Numbered from the stretch's first letter, positions 18,660 through 27,498 are shown. The stretch is DNA of 64,000 bases from an uncultured Acidobacteriota bacterium (GCA_902826605.1 CADEFM010000004.1:186001-250000), one strand, 5' to 3'. Notes: generated by a model from the letters alone, not told the origin. Made by a program: numbers and translations.

Positions 18660-19194
18660 AGAGCCATTGCCGAGCGTCGCTCCACATGCGCTGCATGGTG
18701 CGCAGTTTCATGCCCAAGACCTCGGCCGCCTCATCATCTGTAAGTCCCAGAAAATATTTGACTTCTACGAGATTACACCAGTCTGGATGCTCATCGGCCA
18801 AGCGGTTCAACAAGTGGTCGATCGTCAGCGCCAAGTCGATTTTGGCGGTTTCGGCAGGAAGAAAATTTTCCATACCTTCGAGCGCGATGAAGTCCGCGTC
18901 GGGACGTCCGCGCGCATGATCAATCAAATAGCGTCTCATGATTCTACCTGCTATAGCGAAGAAGTGCCGCCGACTCTGCCAATCCCGATTCTTGGCGGCG
19001 GTGAGGCGCAGGTAAATCTGATCCACCAGTTCAGTAGCCTGAAGGGAATGGTCCTTCCGCTCACCGGACATCAGGTAGCGGGCAAGCCGGTGCAGATCCG
19101 GGACTACGAGATCAAACAGTTCGTTTTCAGCGACTTGATCGCCGTGACGCCACTGATTCAGCAGCCCGGTAATATCGCTCGCCTTATCTGGCAT
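18616..19194 (-). CDS. ECF sigma factor of the TIGR02999/ECF43-like group
   Basis: The 192-residue protein is an extracytoplasmic-function sigma factor. The opening DITGLLNQWRHGDQVAENEL, then LHRLARYLMSGERKDHSLQATELVDQIYLRL (region 2) and RRHFFAIAGRIMRRYLIDHARGR (the -10 binding part), are typical of the TIGR02999 group common in acidobacteria and planctomycetes. Region 4 is seen as VEVKYFLGLTDDEAAEVLGM followed by a helix-turn-helix. No anti-sigma gene is adjacent. The next gene, overlapping by 44 bases, is a membrane Ser/Thr kinase, the expected type of regulator for this group. It probably directs transcription of its own operon and other targets. Confidence 0.9.
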   Translation of the reverse strand: MPDKASDITGLLNQWRHGDQVAENELFDLVVPDLHRLARYLMSGERKDHSLQATELVDQIYLRLTAAKNRDWQSRRHFFAIAGRIMRRYLIDHARGRPDADFIALEGMENFLPAETAKIDLALTIDHLLNRLADEHPDWCNLVEVKYFLGLTDDEAAEVLGMKLRTMQRMWSDARQWLFEQAESGYGKSAHS

Positions 19195-19226
19195 AAGGAT
19201 CCGGCACGAGACACGGACGCCCGGTG

Positions 19227-19232
19227 ATTATA
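19227..19232 (-). promoter_or_regulatory. TATAAT -10 box upstream of the ECF sigma gene
   Basis: On the minus strand a perfect TATAAT lies 32 bases before the sigma start codon. The -35 region at 16-17 bases is poor (TTCTTG-like), so a housekeeping promoter is only likely. Confidence 0.35.
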
Positions 19233-19437
19233 ACCCACATCGCTCAGACAAGAAAAGAGTCTTGTAGGCGGCCGCACCCTAAGAGCATGTCGGTGTACTT
19301 TCTAGCTCCCGACGGGCCTTGTGACGAAGCTGAGAAATAGGGCGCCACATACTACCTCCAATTTGACCAAGCTAATCCGTTTGTGAGAACCTGACGAACA
19401 GTTGCTGTGGTAAGGGCCAGCTTGTCCGGAGGCATGG

Positions 19438-20004
19438 ATGAAGACGAAAATGCTCTTGGTGGTGGTGCTAGTGTTTGGTCTCAGCACCACCGCAAGCGCG
19501 GCTACCATCTACTACCAAATGACTGGTAACCTCACGGGGTCGCTCGGTGGTAACGCATTTACGGATGCCCTGTTCACATTCGATTTCATCGGGGACACCA
19601 CCGGTGTGACGGGGACCGATCCCTTGCTGAACCCTGCTACATCCACTTCGTTTCTGATTGCGGGATTCAGCGCGGCAACATTCTCGGAGCCAATCGACGT
19701 GGGAGTGAGCCCCGCTGCTGGAATCGCCGGATTCGCGGACGCGACGGCGGTGAATGGTCTCAGCCTTCAAAACGCGGGATTCATTGGTTGGGATCTCGCA
19801 AGCCCGGCTGGACCGTTGACAGCAGCGAGTCCCTTCAGCGCCGTGGGCACACTTAGCACCTCGCTGGGGTCTTTGGTTTTTGTCGATGCCAGCAATCTCA
19901 GTTTCACGGCCAGCCTCACGCCGATTCCGGAGCCGGCGCCTTTCGCGCTGCTCGGAATGGGATTGGCTGCCCTCGGGTGGATAAAGCTACGCAAGCGTTC
20001 ATAG
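19438..20004 (+). CDS. PEP-CTERM sorting domain protein
   Basis: The 188-residue protein has a signal peptide (KMLLVVVLVFGLSTTASA) and ends with a classic PEP-CTERM tail: PIPEPAPFALLGMGLAALG, then WIKLRKRS, that is Pro-Glu-Pro, one membrane helix and a basic end. Such proteins are exported and processed by an exosortase (EpsH/XrtA type), often with exopolysaccharide production. The mature part is Gly/Ala/Ser/Thr-rich and resembles other short secreted PEP-CTERM proteins without known activity. GGAGG six bases before the ATG supports the start. No exosortase gene is in the window. Confidence 0.85.
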   Translation: MKTKMLLVVVLVFGLSTTASAATIYYQMTGNLTGSLGGNAFTDALFTFDFIGDTTGVTGTDPLLNPATSTSFLIAGFSAATFSEPIDVGVSPAAGIAGFADATAVNGLSLQNAGFIGWDLASPAGPLTAASPFSAVGTLSTSLGSLVFVDASNLSFTASLTPIPEPAPFALLGMGLAALGWIKLRKRS

Positions 20005-20251
20005 CCGTAACATTTTTAGCCGTTTCCGTTTGTTCATGATCTGAAAATACGTTGGCAGCTTGAGTTCGTCTCACCACCTGTCAATTCCGGACACCGGTAT
20101 CTAGATCCAATTCCTCTCTTCTGCGATGGGCTGCTAGTGCTGCGCGACACGATCAAAGCGCACAAGCCGAAAGCGGCGTAAACGTGGGCGAAACGGAGGG
20201 CCTTCGGGCTCGCCCTATTTTCTATGTACAGTAAAATGGGAATCAAACGGC

Positions 20252-21316
20252 ATGCGGCTTGCGATCTTATCACTTGCGCTCGTGTGTCTGGATTTGAAGG
20301 CGCAACAGCTCGCCCCGGGCGATCCTCTCGTGGTCGTCCGGAACGGCAGGTACGGATACATCGATCGCTCGGGTCGCGTCGTGATCAAGCCACAATTCAT
20401 CTGGGGGAGTTGGTTCTCAAAGGGGAGCGCGACTGTTTACATCTGCGGGCGCGAGATCTCGATTGATTCTTCGGGAAACTTGCATCCAGAGCGTTTCGCT
20501 CCAGACGGGGAATTAGTTCCACGCGGTAAGGCGGGGAAGATCGGATTCGTTGATGCCTACGGCGACTTCAAGATCGCACCAATATTCGATGACGCGCTGC
20601 CATTTTCGGATGGCTTCGCGGCGGTAAAAGTGGACGATCAGTGGGGATTCGTGAACGCCAACGGCGACATCGTCATTTCTCCGCGTTTCAGACACGCATT
20701 CTATTTTCAGCAAGGGATTGGGATGGCGGAGTCAGATCAAGGGGGTGTGTTTATTGATCGTAGAGGAAACGTCGTAGCAACGGGAAATGCCTACGCCAAT
20801 ATCACAGAGGGCCGCATACCAGTGACCGGCAGCCATAAGAGCGGATATCTGGATCTTCAGGGGAACATCGCGATCCCATTCGTGTATGACGAAGTGCAGT
20901 CCTTTTCGAATGGTCTCGCAGCTGTCGCAAGCTCAGATAAGTTTGGCTACATTGATCGAGAAGGTCAGCTGGTCATCCCTTTTCAGTTCGATGACGCTGG
21001 GCCGTTCATAAAAAATCTCGCTCCCGTGAAGATCGGCTCGCAGAGCGGCTTTATTAATATGCTGGGCAAGTTCGTTTTTCGTCTCCCGTTTGACAATTCG
21101 CCGGGTTTCATAGCTGATGATGCCGCGCCGTTTTGGACGACAAATCGCCTATTCGGGTATGTCAATACCTCTGGAAAGGTGATTTGGGGACCGACGAAGG
21201 GAAGCGCCGATCATCGGCCTCTGTTTGGCTGGTCAAAAGCGGACGAAATACGGAGTTGTAAGGGCGTGCCAAAGGTGGTGCGCGACAGAATAGAAGGCTA
21301 TGCGACTCCTGAATGA
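20252..21316 (+). CDS. Exported WG-repeat protein
   Basis: The 354-residue protein has a signal peptide (RLAILSLALVCLDLKAQ) and a series of WG repeats of about 40-50 residues. Examples are GRYGYIDRSGRVVIKPQF, DQWGFVNANGDIVISPRF, SGYLDLQGNIAIPFVYDE, DKFGYIDREGQLVIPFQFD and SGFINMLGKFVFRLPFDN. Each has the aromatic-G-(Y/F)-(I/V)-D/N-x-x-G-x-(I/V) core. WG-repeat proteins are surface or periplasmic repeats of largely unknown binding function. Its last 19 bases overlap the convergent miaE gene. The 247 bases before it, after the PEP-CTERM gene, hold no recognised gene. Confidence 0.85.
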   Translation: MRLAILSLALVCLDLKAQQLAPGDPLVVVRNGRYGYIDRSGRVVIKPQFIWGSWFSKGSATVYICGREISIDSSGNLHPERFAPDGELVPRGKAGKIGFVDAYGDFKIAPIFDDALPFSDGFAAVKVDDQWGFVNANGDIVISPRFRHAFYFQQGIGMAESDQGGVFIDRRGNVVATGNAYANITEGRIPVTGSHKSGYLDLQGNIAIPFVYDEVQSFSNGLAAVASSDKFGYIDREGQLVIPFQFDDAGPFIKNLAPVKIGSQSGFINMLGKFVFRLPFDNSPGFIADDAAPFWTTNRLFGYVNTSGKVIWGPTKGSADHRPLFGWSKADEIRSCKGVPKVVRDRIEGYATPE

Positions 21317-21906
21317 ATCCGCGGTCCTGGTGTCTGGCCGTTCAAGATAAGAGCTTCCTCCGTCAGCATTTGCTCCCATCGCGCCGTTACTACTTCCTGC
21401 GGCGCGATCTTGCGCGCAAGCTTCAGGAACACCTTGTAGTGGCCCAGTTCGGCCGCCCACAACGCCTTGTAGAAAGCGGCGATCTCCTGGTCCGTCGCCG
21501 TTTCCGCCAATACCCCGAAGCGCTCACAGGAACGCGCCTCGATCAGTGCCGACACCAATACCCTGTCAAGAATCTCTCCTGTGCCGCCTTTGCGCACGAG
21601 TAGCCGCAGAGCATTGGCGTAGGGATTCTTGTGAATGCGTTCCAGACGCCCGCCACGTTTGTTGAGCAGACGCACCACCTGCGCCAGGTGCGCGGTCTCA
21701 TCGCGCGCGATGGCAGTCATCGTTTCCACCCATCCTGGAGTCCAGTCGCCAGGCCAGCGCGTCATCAGCTCCATCGCGTTGTTGGCGGCCTTCTTTTCGA
21801 GAAAGGCATGATCGATCAGCAATGCGACAGGATCGGCAAGCGCAGCTCGCGCCCAAGACTCGGGCGTGCGCGAAAGCAGAGGTAAATCGTTCGATTCGGC
21901 GGGCAC
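21298..21906 (-). CDS. miaE: tRNA 2-methylthio-N6-isopentenyladenosine hydroxylase MiaE
   Basis: MiaE is a diiron monooxygenase that hydroxylates the isopentenyl group of ms2i6A37 in tRNA. The 202-residue protein fits in length. The ferritin-like iron ligands are seen as AFLEKKAANNAMELM, RDETAHLAQVVRLL (E-x-x-H), SALIEARSCERFGVLAE and YKALWAAELGHYKVFLKLA (E-x-x-H). It lies last in a five-gene minus-strand run that begins with a type III polyketide synthase, three bases after the MBL hydrolase gene. That location is odd for a tRNA-modifying enzyme; it may simply share the message, or a MiaE-like diiron enzyme may act on another substrate. Confidence 0.85.
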   Translation of the reverse strand: MPAESNDLPLLSRTPESWARAALADPVALLIDHAFLEKKAANNAMELMTRWPGDWTPGWVETMTAIARDETAHLAQVVRLLNKRGGRLERIHKNPYANALRLLVRKGGTGEILDRVLVSALIEARSCERFGVLAETATDQEIAAFYKALWAAELGHYKVFLKLARKIAPQEVVTARWEQMLTEEALILNGQTPGPRIHSGVA

Positions 21907-21909
21907 GGT

Positions 21910-22788
21910 CTACTTCTGAGCCGGGAATGCCGCTTCGGCCGCGTTGATCAGGCTGCGCTCCATGCCGAGGGTCGGATAGCGGCCCTTCATGGCGGTGGCA
22001 AATTCGGCAGCCGATTTCGATACGGTCAGAGCAGCGTCGAAATCTCGCATATACGCCTTCATGAAATCGAGAATTGTGAGATCGTTGCGCGAACCAGCGT
22101 TCTGGTGGCCTGGAATCACGACCGCGGGTTTCAATGCCGCGATACGGTCGAGGGATTTCATCCATTCTTGACGGGGGTCTTTGCGGGGGTCCTCCGGGAT
22201 CTGGCGCGACACTCTAAAATGCACGTCGGAGAACAGGATATCGCCGGCGATCACGGCGCGCAGCGACGGAATCCACAGCATAGTGTTACCAGGCGCTTCT
22301 CCCATTAACCCGCCGGTGATTTCAAGCTTTTCACCTTCCAGCAGCAGCGTCTTGCCTTGCAACGCCTCAGGAAGAATCGGACCCGGCGCGGGGATATTGC
22401 CTCCGTATTCCGCAGCCCAAGCCTTGTCACGAACGTCCCAATTGGCCTTGATGCCGGCGACTGTCTCCGGCAGCGCCACGATCTTCGCGTTGGGAAATGC
22501 TTGTTTCAGTACCGCCAGACCAAAATAATGATCCGCCTGCGCGTGCGTTACATAGATGGTGGTGAGGTTTTTCTTGGTTTCCAGAATGCCCGCCGTCACA
22601 CGGTGAGCCTCACTCAACAGAAACTGCGGGTCGATGAGAATCGCGTCTTTTTCCCCGTAGATCAGGGTTGAATTCACCGACAGTCCATTAGGCGTGGAAG
22701 TGAAAACGCGCAGCTGCAGTTTCGTCTGCGCGGCGGTGAGCGAGGCGGCAGCAAGAAATGCAACGGTCATCCATACTTTACGATTCAC
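21910..22788 (-). CDS. Exported metallo-beta-lactamase-fold hydrolase with altered metal motif
   Basis: The 292-residue protein has a signal peptide (VWMTVAFLAAASLTAAQ) and an MBL fold: NSTLIYGEKDAILIDPQF, TIYVTHAQADHYFGL, TMLWIPSLRAVIAGDILFSD and PAVVIPGHQNAG. The canonical HxHxDH is HxQxDH here (H82, Q84, D86, H87): the second metal-binding histidine is replaced by glutamine. The later histidine and aspartate (PGNTML region has no His; IPGHQ has one) leave a changed metal site. It may still bind metal, or have lost one site. One base separates it from the PepSY gene, so it is part of the PKS operon. The substrate is unknown. Confidence 0.75.
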   Translation of the reverse strand: MNRKVWMTVAFLAAASLTAAQTKLQLRVFTSTPNGLSVNSTLIYGEKDAILIDPQFLLSEAHRVTAGILETKKNLTTIYVTHAQADHYFGLAVLKQAFPNAKIVALPETVAGIKANWDVRDKAWAAEYGGNIPAPGPILPEALQGKTLLLEGEKLEITGGLMGEAPGNTMLWIPSLRAVIAGDILFSDVHFRVSRQIPEDPRKDPRQEWMKSLDRIAALKPAVVIPGHQNAGSRNDLTILDFMKAYMRDFDAALTVSKSAAEFATAMKGRYPTLGMERSLINAAEAAFPAQK

Positions 22789-22789
22789 G

Positions 22790-23821
22790 TCAGTCTCCCG
22801 AAACGTTCATCTGTGGCGAGGGTTCCGCGATCTCCCGCCGGAATCCTCTCGCCACTGGGCTCAATACACGATTCCACCACATCACGAACGCCGATCCGAA
22901 CAGCACGGCCGGAACCAGACCCAACATCGCCCACAGTGTCTTTATGGGCCATCCACCGAAGGTCCCGTAGTGCGCTTCGGAAAAGCTTCGCAGAATTTTC
23001 TGTCCAAGCGTGAGAGGGCGGCGCGGCGCTCGTGGACGAGAGGCGGCCGAAGCCCCCGATGACGCCGCAGGTTCAACGTTCGCTAGTACTGGAGGCGATG
23101 GCGGGCGAGGAGGATAAATGGGAGTGAACCACTCCACCACTGTCCGCACGGGCTGCGGAAACACGAAGTACGCGCCGGTAATTCCCCACATGAATAACAG
23201 GGAGAACGTCCAGAAACCCATCGCGCCATGCAGATCCCACGTGAGACGTTTCCACCCCGCGCCCCGGCGCAGCGTCATCGCGCGCCGCCAATTCGCGACT
23301 CCAGGCCACCAGATTACCAACCCGGTCAGGCTCACCGCGCCGAGCAGCAGGCCGCCGATGCCGTTCGCAACGTAGCCTCCGTCTTCCCACAACAACTGGC
23401 CATGCAGCAACCCGAGCCAGCGGAACAATCGGAACCACCCGGACACGGGACCGCCGCGGTCTTCGCCCGTGTATGGGTTTACTAGCCGAATTCGTTCGGC
23501 GCCAGGACGCACCAGGGTGACCTCGGACGCTTCTTCGCCATCGCGGCCGCGGCTGATGTCTTGTATGCGGTAGCCGGGATGACGCTGCTGGAGCGCTTGC
23601 TCGAGCTGCTCTTTCGACAAAGGTTCTCCCGATGGAGTCACCTTCAAGCGTGCCTGCAGCGCATTGTAAACGTCATTGCGAAACACGATTGCGCTGCCGC
23701 TCACGCACACGGCGACGATGTATAGCCCAAGAATCAAGCCACTCCACAGGTGAATCTGGAAGATGACTTTCCGCATCCCGGTGCTCTGCGGGCGGTGCAG
23801 CCAGCGCTGGCTGAAAGACAT
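22790..23821 (-). CDS. PepSY-associated transmembrane protein
   Basis: The 343-residue protein begins with a basic stretch and a helix IHLWSGLILGLYIVAVCVSGS, the hallmark of PepSY-TM proteins of the iron-uptake or reductase-linked type. A periplasmic PepSY region follows (GYRIQDISRGRDGEEASEVT), then three more membrane helices (GIGGLLLGAVSLTGLVIWWPG, GFWTFSLLFMWGITGAYFVF, TLWAMLGLVPAVLFGSAFVM). A Pro/Ala-rich linker lies near 250-275. Relatives are often near siderophore receptors or act as ferric reductase-like membrane parts; here it lies between an FAD oxidoreductase and an MBL hydrolase with 1-2 base gaps. A membrane electron-transfer role is possible but not shown. Confidence 0.8.
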   Translation of the reverse strand: MSFSQRWLHRPQSTGMRKVIFQIHLWSGLILGLYIVAVCVSGSAIVFRNDVYNALQARLKVTPSGEPLSKEQLEQALQQRHPGYRIQDISRGRDGEEASEVTLVRPGAERIRLVNPYTGEDRGGPVSGWFRLFRWLGLLHGQLLWEDGGYVANGIGGLLLGAVSLTGLVIWWPGVANWRRAMTLRRGAGWKRLTWDLHGAMGFWTFSLLFMWGITGAYFVFPQPVRTVVEWFTPIYPPRPPSPPVLANVEPAASSGASAASRPRAPRRPLTLGQKILRSFSEAHYGTFGGWPIKTLWAMLGLVPAVLFGSAFVMWWNRVLSPVARGFRREIAEPSPQMNVSGD

Positions 23822-23823
23822 AA

Positions 23824-24927
23824 CTAACGCCTCCCCGCTTCAACCGCGGCGGGCGCGTGGCTCACAATAAAGCGAATCGAATGGGCGAACTCACCCACAT
23901 GGGACGCTAACAGGAGGCGAAATATTCCCGGATTTCTCGCTAGTAGCTCCAGCACGTGTGCGCGTAGATTGGAGCGCTGGTCCATAAGCAAGAGCAGTTC
24001 CGCCATCCATCGCGGCCTGCGCATGATTCCTTGGTGCGCCGATTCGTATCGCTCGACATCATCGGCGGCAAGGGCGTCCGCGAGCGCGAGGGCCTGTTGA
24101 AACGCGAGACAGATTCCCTGCCCGGTGATGGCGTCCACGGATCCTGATGCGTCCCCCACCAGCGCGATGCGGCCCTGCGTCACGGCGGCCACTCGCCGCG
24201 TGGCGGAAATGCCACCGCGTTCCTCGGATAGCCACGGCGCATCGGCCAGACGTGCGGCCAGATCCGGGAAGAATTCCAACGCGGCATCCACGCGTGTTTG
24301 TGGATCCCTGCTTAGCAGCGCGATGCAGACTTCCTGCTCGCCCACAGGCGCAACATACATTTGCAAGCCGGGCCCCCAATGCACTTCAACGCGATCCGTC
24401 CACGGTGCAATTTGGTAGTGCCTCCGAAAGCCATAGCGCACGCGCCGGTCGAGCACTCGCACTCCCATCCATTTGCGTACTCGTGATTGGCCACCGTCAG
24501 CGCCGATCAGCCAGCGGCAGGAAACCGGTTCGCCGTTGAGCACGGCTCCATCCACGGACAATGCCTCCACGGGTGTATTCCAGTGCAATTCCACGCCGGC
24601 CGCAATCGCCGCGTGCAGCAGGGTATAATGCAGCTCCGTGCGGCGGACACCCAGCGCGGTGCCCGCGGGGAATCTGCCGTCTATCTCCACATCTCCTTCC
24701 ACAAACCGGATGCCCCGAAATATGGCGCCTTCCGGCAAAGGAACTCCAAGGCGTACGAGTGCGTCCAGCGCCTCCGGCATTAGCCCCTCGCCACAAGCCT
24801 TGTCGATGGGCGGATGCGCGGCATCGGCCAGGATAACGTGAAATCCCTTGCGGCGCGCGGCGATTGCGGCGGCAAGTCCGGCAGGGCCTCCGCCGATTAC
24901 CAGCACGTCAGAGTCGAATCCGGGCAT
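23824..24927 (-). CDS. FAD-dependent oxidoreductase, geranylgeranyl-reductase/aromatic-hydroxylase type
   Basis: From ATG 24927 the protein has 367 residues. It starts with DVLVIGGGPAGLAAAIAARR, the FAD dinucleotide-binding fold, and has CGEGLMPEALDALVRLG, typical of geranylgeranyl-reductase-like enzymes. WLIGADGGQSRVRKWMG and GRIALVGDASGSVDAITGQG, the second FAD motif (GD), follow in order. A longer open frame upstream to 25203 lies inside the PKS gene and is not used. It starts four bases after the PKS stop. FAD oxidoreductases next to type III PKS genes often hydroxylate, reduce or oxidise the polyketide product; that is the likely role here. Confidence 0.85.
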   Translation of the reverse strand: MPGFDSDVLVIGGGPAGLAAAIAARRKGFHVILADAAHPPIDKACGEGLMPEALDALVRLGVPLPEGAIFRGIRFVEGDVEIDGRFPAGTALGVRRTELHYTLLHAAIAAGVELHWNTPVEALSVDGAVLNGEPVSCRWLIGADGGQSRVRKWMGVRVLDRRVRYGFRRHYQIAPWTDRVEVHWGPGLQMYVAPVGEQEVCIALLSRDPQTRVDAALEFFPDLAARLADAPWLSEERGGISATRRVAAVTQGRIALVGDASGSVDAITGQGICLAFQQALALADALAADDVERYESAHQGIMRRPRWMAELLLLMDQRSNLRAHVLELLARNPGIFRLLLASHVGEFAHSIRFIVSHAPAAVEAGRR

Positions 24928-24931
24928 GAAA

Positions 24932-25981
24932 CTACCAGCGTAACAGGACGACCTCCGAGCAAAAACCGGGTCCCATGGCCGCCAGAACCCCCAATGTCCC
25001 TGGCGCGGGACGGCGATGCAGCATGACTTCTTCAAGCACGCACAGCACGGAGGCTGAAGAGAGATTTCCCATGCGCCGCAGGCACTCCCAGGACGCCGCG
25101 AGTTCACCGTTGTGCAGGCCCAGGGCGTCGGCGGTAGCTTCCAGAACCTTCGGACCGCCCGTGTGCAGCACCCAACTGCCGACTTCGGCCCGAGTGTAGC
25201 CATGCTCGGCGAGCAGCGCGTCCACGTCCTGGCCCAGATGCTTACGAGCCACTTCGGGCACTTCTCGCGAGAGCACGATGCGGAAGCCTTTTTCCGAAAT
25301 ATCCCAACCCATGACGTCTTCCGTGTCTGGGTAGAAAACGGACTTTGTCGCGAGGATACAGGGACCCGCCGCGTCTACTTGATCGCCAGCCACCAACGCC
25401 GCGCTCGCGCCATCGCCAAACAAACCGGAGGAGACTAGATTGGCGACGGTGAGATCTTCCTTTTGCAGCGTGAGGGAACACAACTCCACGGCCAACAATA
25501 CGGCTACTTGATCTGGAAACGCGCGCACATAGTCCGCCGCGCGCGCCAGACCGGCCGCGCCCGCGACACATCCCAAGCCGAAAATTGGCACCCTCTTGAT
25601 GTTCGGCGAAAGGTTCATGCGATTGACCAGCCTGGCATCCACGGATGGACTGGCGATGCCCGTGACAGATACAAAAAAAAGCGCGCCGATCCGCGACTTG
25701 TCCACTTTCGCCCGCGCCAGCGCGCAGGAAATCGCCTGCTCACCCAATTCCTGCGCGGCTTCAATAAATACCGCGTTGGCTTTGCCGAACGTCGTGAGGT
25801 CGTAGTAGCGTTCCAGCGGCAAGACCAGATAGCGCCCGTCGACCCCTGCGTGCGCGTGCAATTGATCCAGCATGCGGGGGTTGGGAAGACTGTCTTTCCA
25901 GTACTCCCGTAATGCGGCTAATAGAACTGCCTGCGGATAATAATGACGTGGAAATGCGCTTGCCGCACCCGCGATCTTCAT
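24932..25981 (-). CDS. Type III polyketide synthase (chalcone/stilbene synthase-like)
   Basis: From ATG 25981 the protein has 349 residues, the normal length for a type III PKS, which condenses malonyl-CoA units on a CoA starter and cyclises the product. The catalytic triad is clear: Cys138 in FGLGCVAGAAGL, His273 in WVLHTGGPKVLE and Asn306 in RRMGNLSSASVL. VSVTGIASPSVDARLVNRM is a typical thiolase-fold strand and helix region. The extra 14 residues from ATG 26023 look non-conserved. It heads the tight minus-strand operon with FAD oxidoreductase, PepSY, MBL and MiaE genes. The product could be an alkyl-pyrone, resorcinol or tetrahydroxynaphthalene-like compound; it cannot be read from sequence. 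Confidence 0.9.
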   Translation of the reverse strand: MKIAGAASAFPRHYYPQAVLLAALREYWKDSLPNPRMLDQLHAHAGVDGRYLVLPLERYYDLTTFGKANAVFIEAAQELGEQAISCALARAKVDKSRIGALFFVSVTGIASPSVDARLVNRMNLSPNIKRVPIFGLGCVAGAAGLARAADYVRAFPDQVAVLLAVELCSLTLQKEDLTVANLVSSGLFGDGASAALVAGDQVDAAGPCILATKSVFYPDTEDVMGWDISEKGFRIVLSREVPEVARKHLGQDVDALLAEHGYTRAEVGSWVLHTGGPKVLEATADALGLHNGELAASWECLRRMGNLSSASVLCVLEEVMLHRRPAPGTLGVLAAMGPGFCSEVVLLRW

Positions 25982-26079
25982 GTTCTGGCACCACTGTAGC
26001 ATCACGCCGGACCGCGAAATCACACAGGCTGGGGGCTATCCTTGCGCGACAATACGCAAAGACAGGCGGCCACCCGAAA

Positions 26080-27459
26080 TCAATGCAAGTCGTACTTCGC
26101 CATTTTGTATCGCATACGATCCCGGCTAATCCGTAATATGCGCGCGGCTTCGGACTGGTTTCCGCCTGCGCGTGCCAGGGCGTCGGTCAGCAAATCCCGT
26201 TCATGATCTTCAAGCGACGGGGCAGCACCCGCAGCCGCGCTCGCGGCCGACGCCGACTCGGCCCCTGAACCTCGCAGATCCAAATGCGTAACTGTGGGAG
26301 GGAGATCGGAAACGTCAATCGTATCGCCCAATGCCATCATGCAGGCGTGGCCCAAGGCATTCTCCAATTCGCGAATGTTACCTGGCCAGTTGTGGCGCGC
26401 CAAAGCGATTTGAGCGCGGCGCGTCAAGCCATGGATTTCTTTGTTGAATTGCGAGGAGAATCGCCCGATTAGGAATTTTTCAAGAAGCGGCAGATCTTCT
26501 TTGCGCTCCGCGAGCGAAGGCGTGCGCAGCTCCACCATGGCTAAGCGATAATACAAATCTTCGCGAAATAGTTTCTGAGCAATCAGTTCCGGAACATCGC
26601 GGTTCGTCGCCGCCACCACCCGCACGTCTACTTTGCGCGGAGTAACCGAGCCAACACGTGTGACTTCCTGATTCTGCAAGGCGCGGAGTAATTTCGCCTG
26701 CGTGCTCAACGGCATGTCGCCAATTTCGTCCAGGAATAACGTTCCTCCATGGGCGAATTCGAATAACCCCATTTTGTCGGAGATCGCCCCGGTAAACGCG
26801 CCCTTTACGTAACCGAACAGTTCACTCTCAAAGAGCGTTTCCACCACCGCGGAGCAATTGCAGGTCACAAAGCGGCCGGAATTGGCCGGACTCAAATTGT
26901 GCAGCGCTTTGGCCACCAGATCCTTCCCAGTGCCCGTGGGACCCGTGATCAGAGCCGACCGGTAATGCGGCGCCACCCGGCGGATCCTCGCGAACAATTC
27001 CCACATGAGCGGGCTGCGGCCGATCATCCCCTCGAAGCGCGACGTTTCCATGAGTTCGCGATCAAGATCCAGAGCCTTCTGGCGGAGACGCGCTTCCGCT
27101 AACAGCTTCTCCATCCTCGCCCGCAACGCCGGAATGGAAACCGGCTTGTTCATGTAATCGCATGCGCCCTTTTGGATAGCTTCCACGGCCGTTTCCGTCG
27201 TGTAGTGGGCCGTCATGAGGATCACGTCAATGCCCGGATCGAATTCCACCACCTTCTCCAGCAATTCCATACCGCTCATCTTCGGCATCACCAAGTCCAG
27301 CAACACGATCTGAGGGTGCTCCCGAAAAATCAGATCTAGGCCCTCTTCCGGATCGGTGGTGGAAAAGATCGCCAGGCCCTCCTGCTGAAGGGCTTCCGTG
27401 AGCAGTTCGAGGCTCGCCGGCGTATCGTCCACAGCGACGAGTTTGACAGTGGGACGCAT
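26080..27459 (-). CDS. NtrC-family sigma-54-dependent response regulator
   Basis: From ATG 27459 the protein has 459 residues in three parts. A receiver domain holds the acceptor aspartate D55 in [13 protein letters not shown]. An AAA+ domain holds Walker [28 protein letters not shown] (the GAFTGA loop that contacts sigma-54), [13 protein letters not shown] and [20 protein letters not shown]-terminal Fis-type helix-turn-helix is in [19 protein letters not shown]. It activates transcription from sigma-54 promoters when phosphorylated. The gene is divergent from a hybrid histidine kinase, its likely partner, with 66 bases between starts. The open frame upstream to 27597 overlaps that kinase and is not used. 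Confidence 0.93.
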   Translation of the reverse strand: MRPTVKLVAVDDTPASLELLTEALQQEGLAIFSTTDPEEGLDLIFREHPQIVLLDLVMPKMSGMELLEKVVEFDPGIDVILMTAHYTTETAVEAIQKGACDYMNKPVSIPALRARMEKLLAEARLRQKALDLDRELMETSRFEGMIGRSPLMWELFARIRRVAPHYRSALITGPTGTGKDLVAKALHNLSPANSGRFVTCNCSAVVETLFESELFGYVKGAFTGAISDKMGLFEFAHGGTLFLDEIGDMPLSTQAKLLRALQNQEVTRVGSVTPRKVDVRVVAATNRDVPELIAQKLFREDLYYRLAMVELRTPSLAERKEDLPLLEKFLIGRFSSQFNKEIHGLTRRAQIALARHNWPGNIRELENALGHACMMALGDTIDVSDLPPTVTHLDLRGSGAESASAASAAAGAAPSLEDHERDLLTDALARAGGNQSEAARILRISRDRMRYKMAKYDLH

Positions 27460-27483
27460 GAGGATTAGGGTACACCATCCCCT

Positions 27484-27498
27484 TGGCAGGGAACGTGC
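27484..27498 (+). promoter_or_regulatory. Sigma-54-type -24/-12 promoter before the hybrid kinase gene
   Basis: TGGCAGGGAACGTGC matches the TGGCACG-N4-TTGC consensus with the invariant GG and GC exactly 12 bases apart; mismatches are at two less critical positions. Transcription would start near 27510, 16 bases before the ATG at 27526, leaving room for the GGGGAG ribosome site. The divergent gene encodes a sigma-54 activator, so control of the kinase by that regulator is likely. Confidence 0.5.

Noticed and set aside
20196-20225. A terminator-like hairpin (AGGGC / GCCCT followed by ATTTT)
   Set aside because: The stem is only five pairs with a 10-base loop and the T-run is short; not enough to call a terminator.
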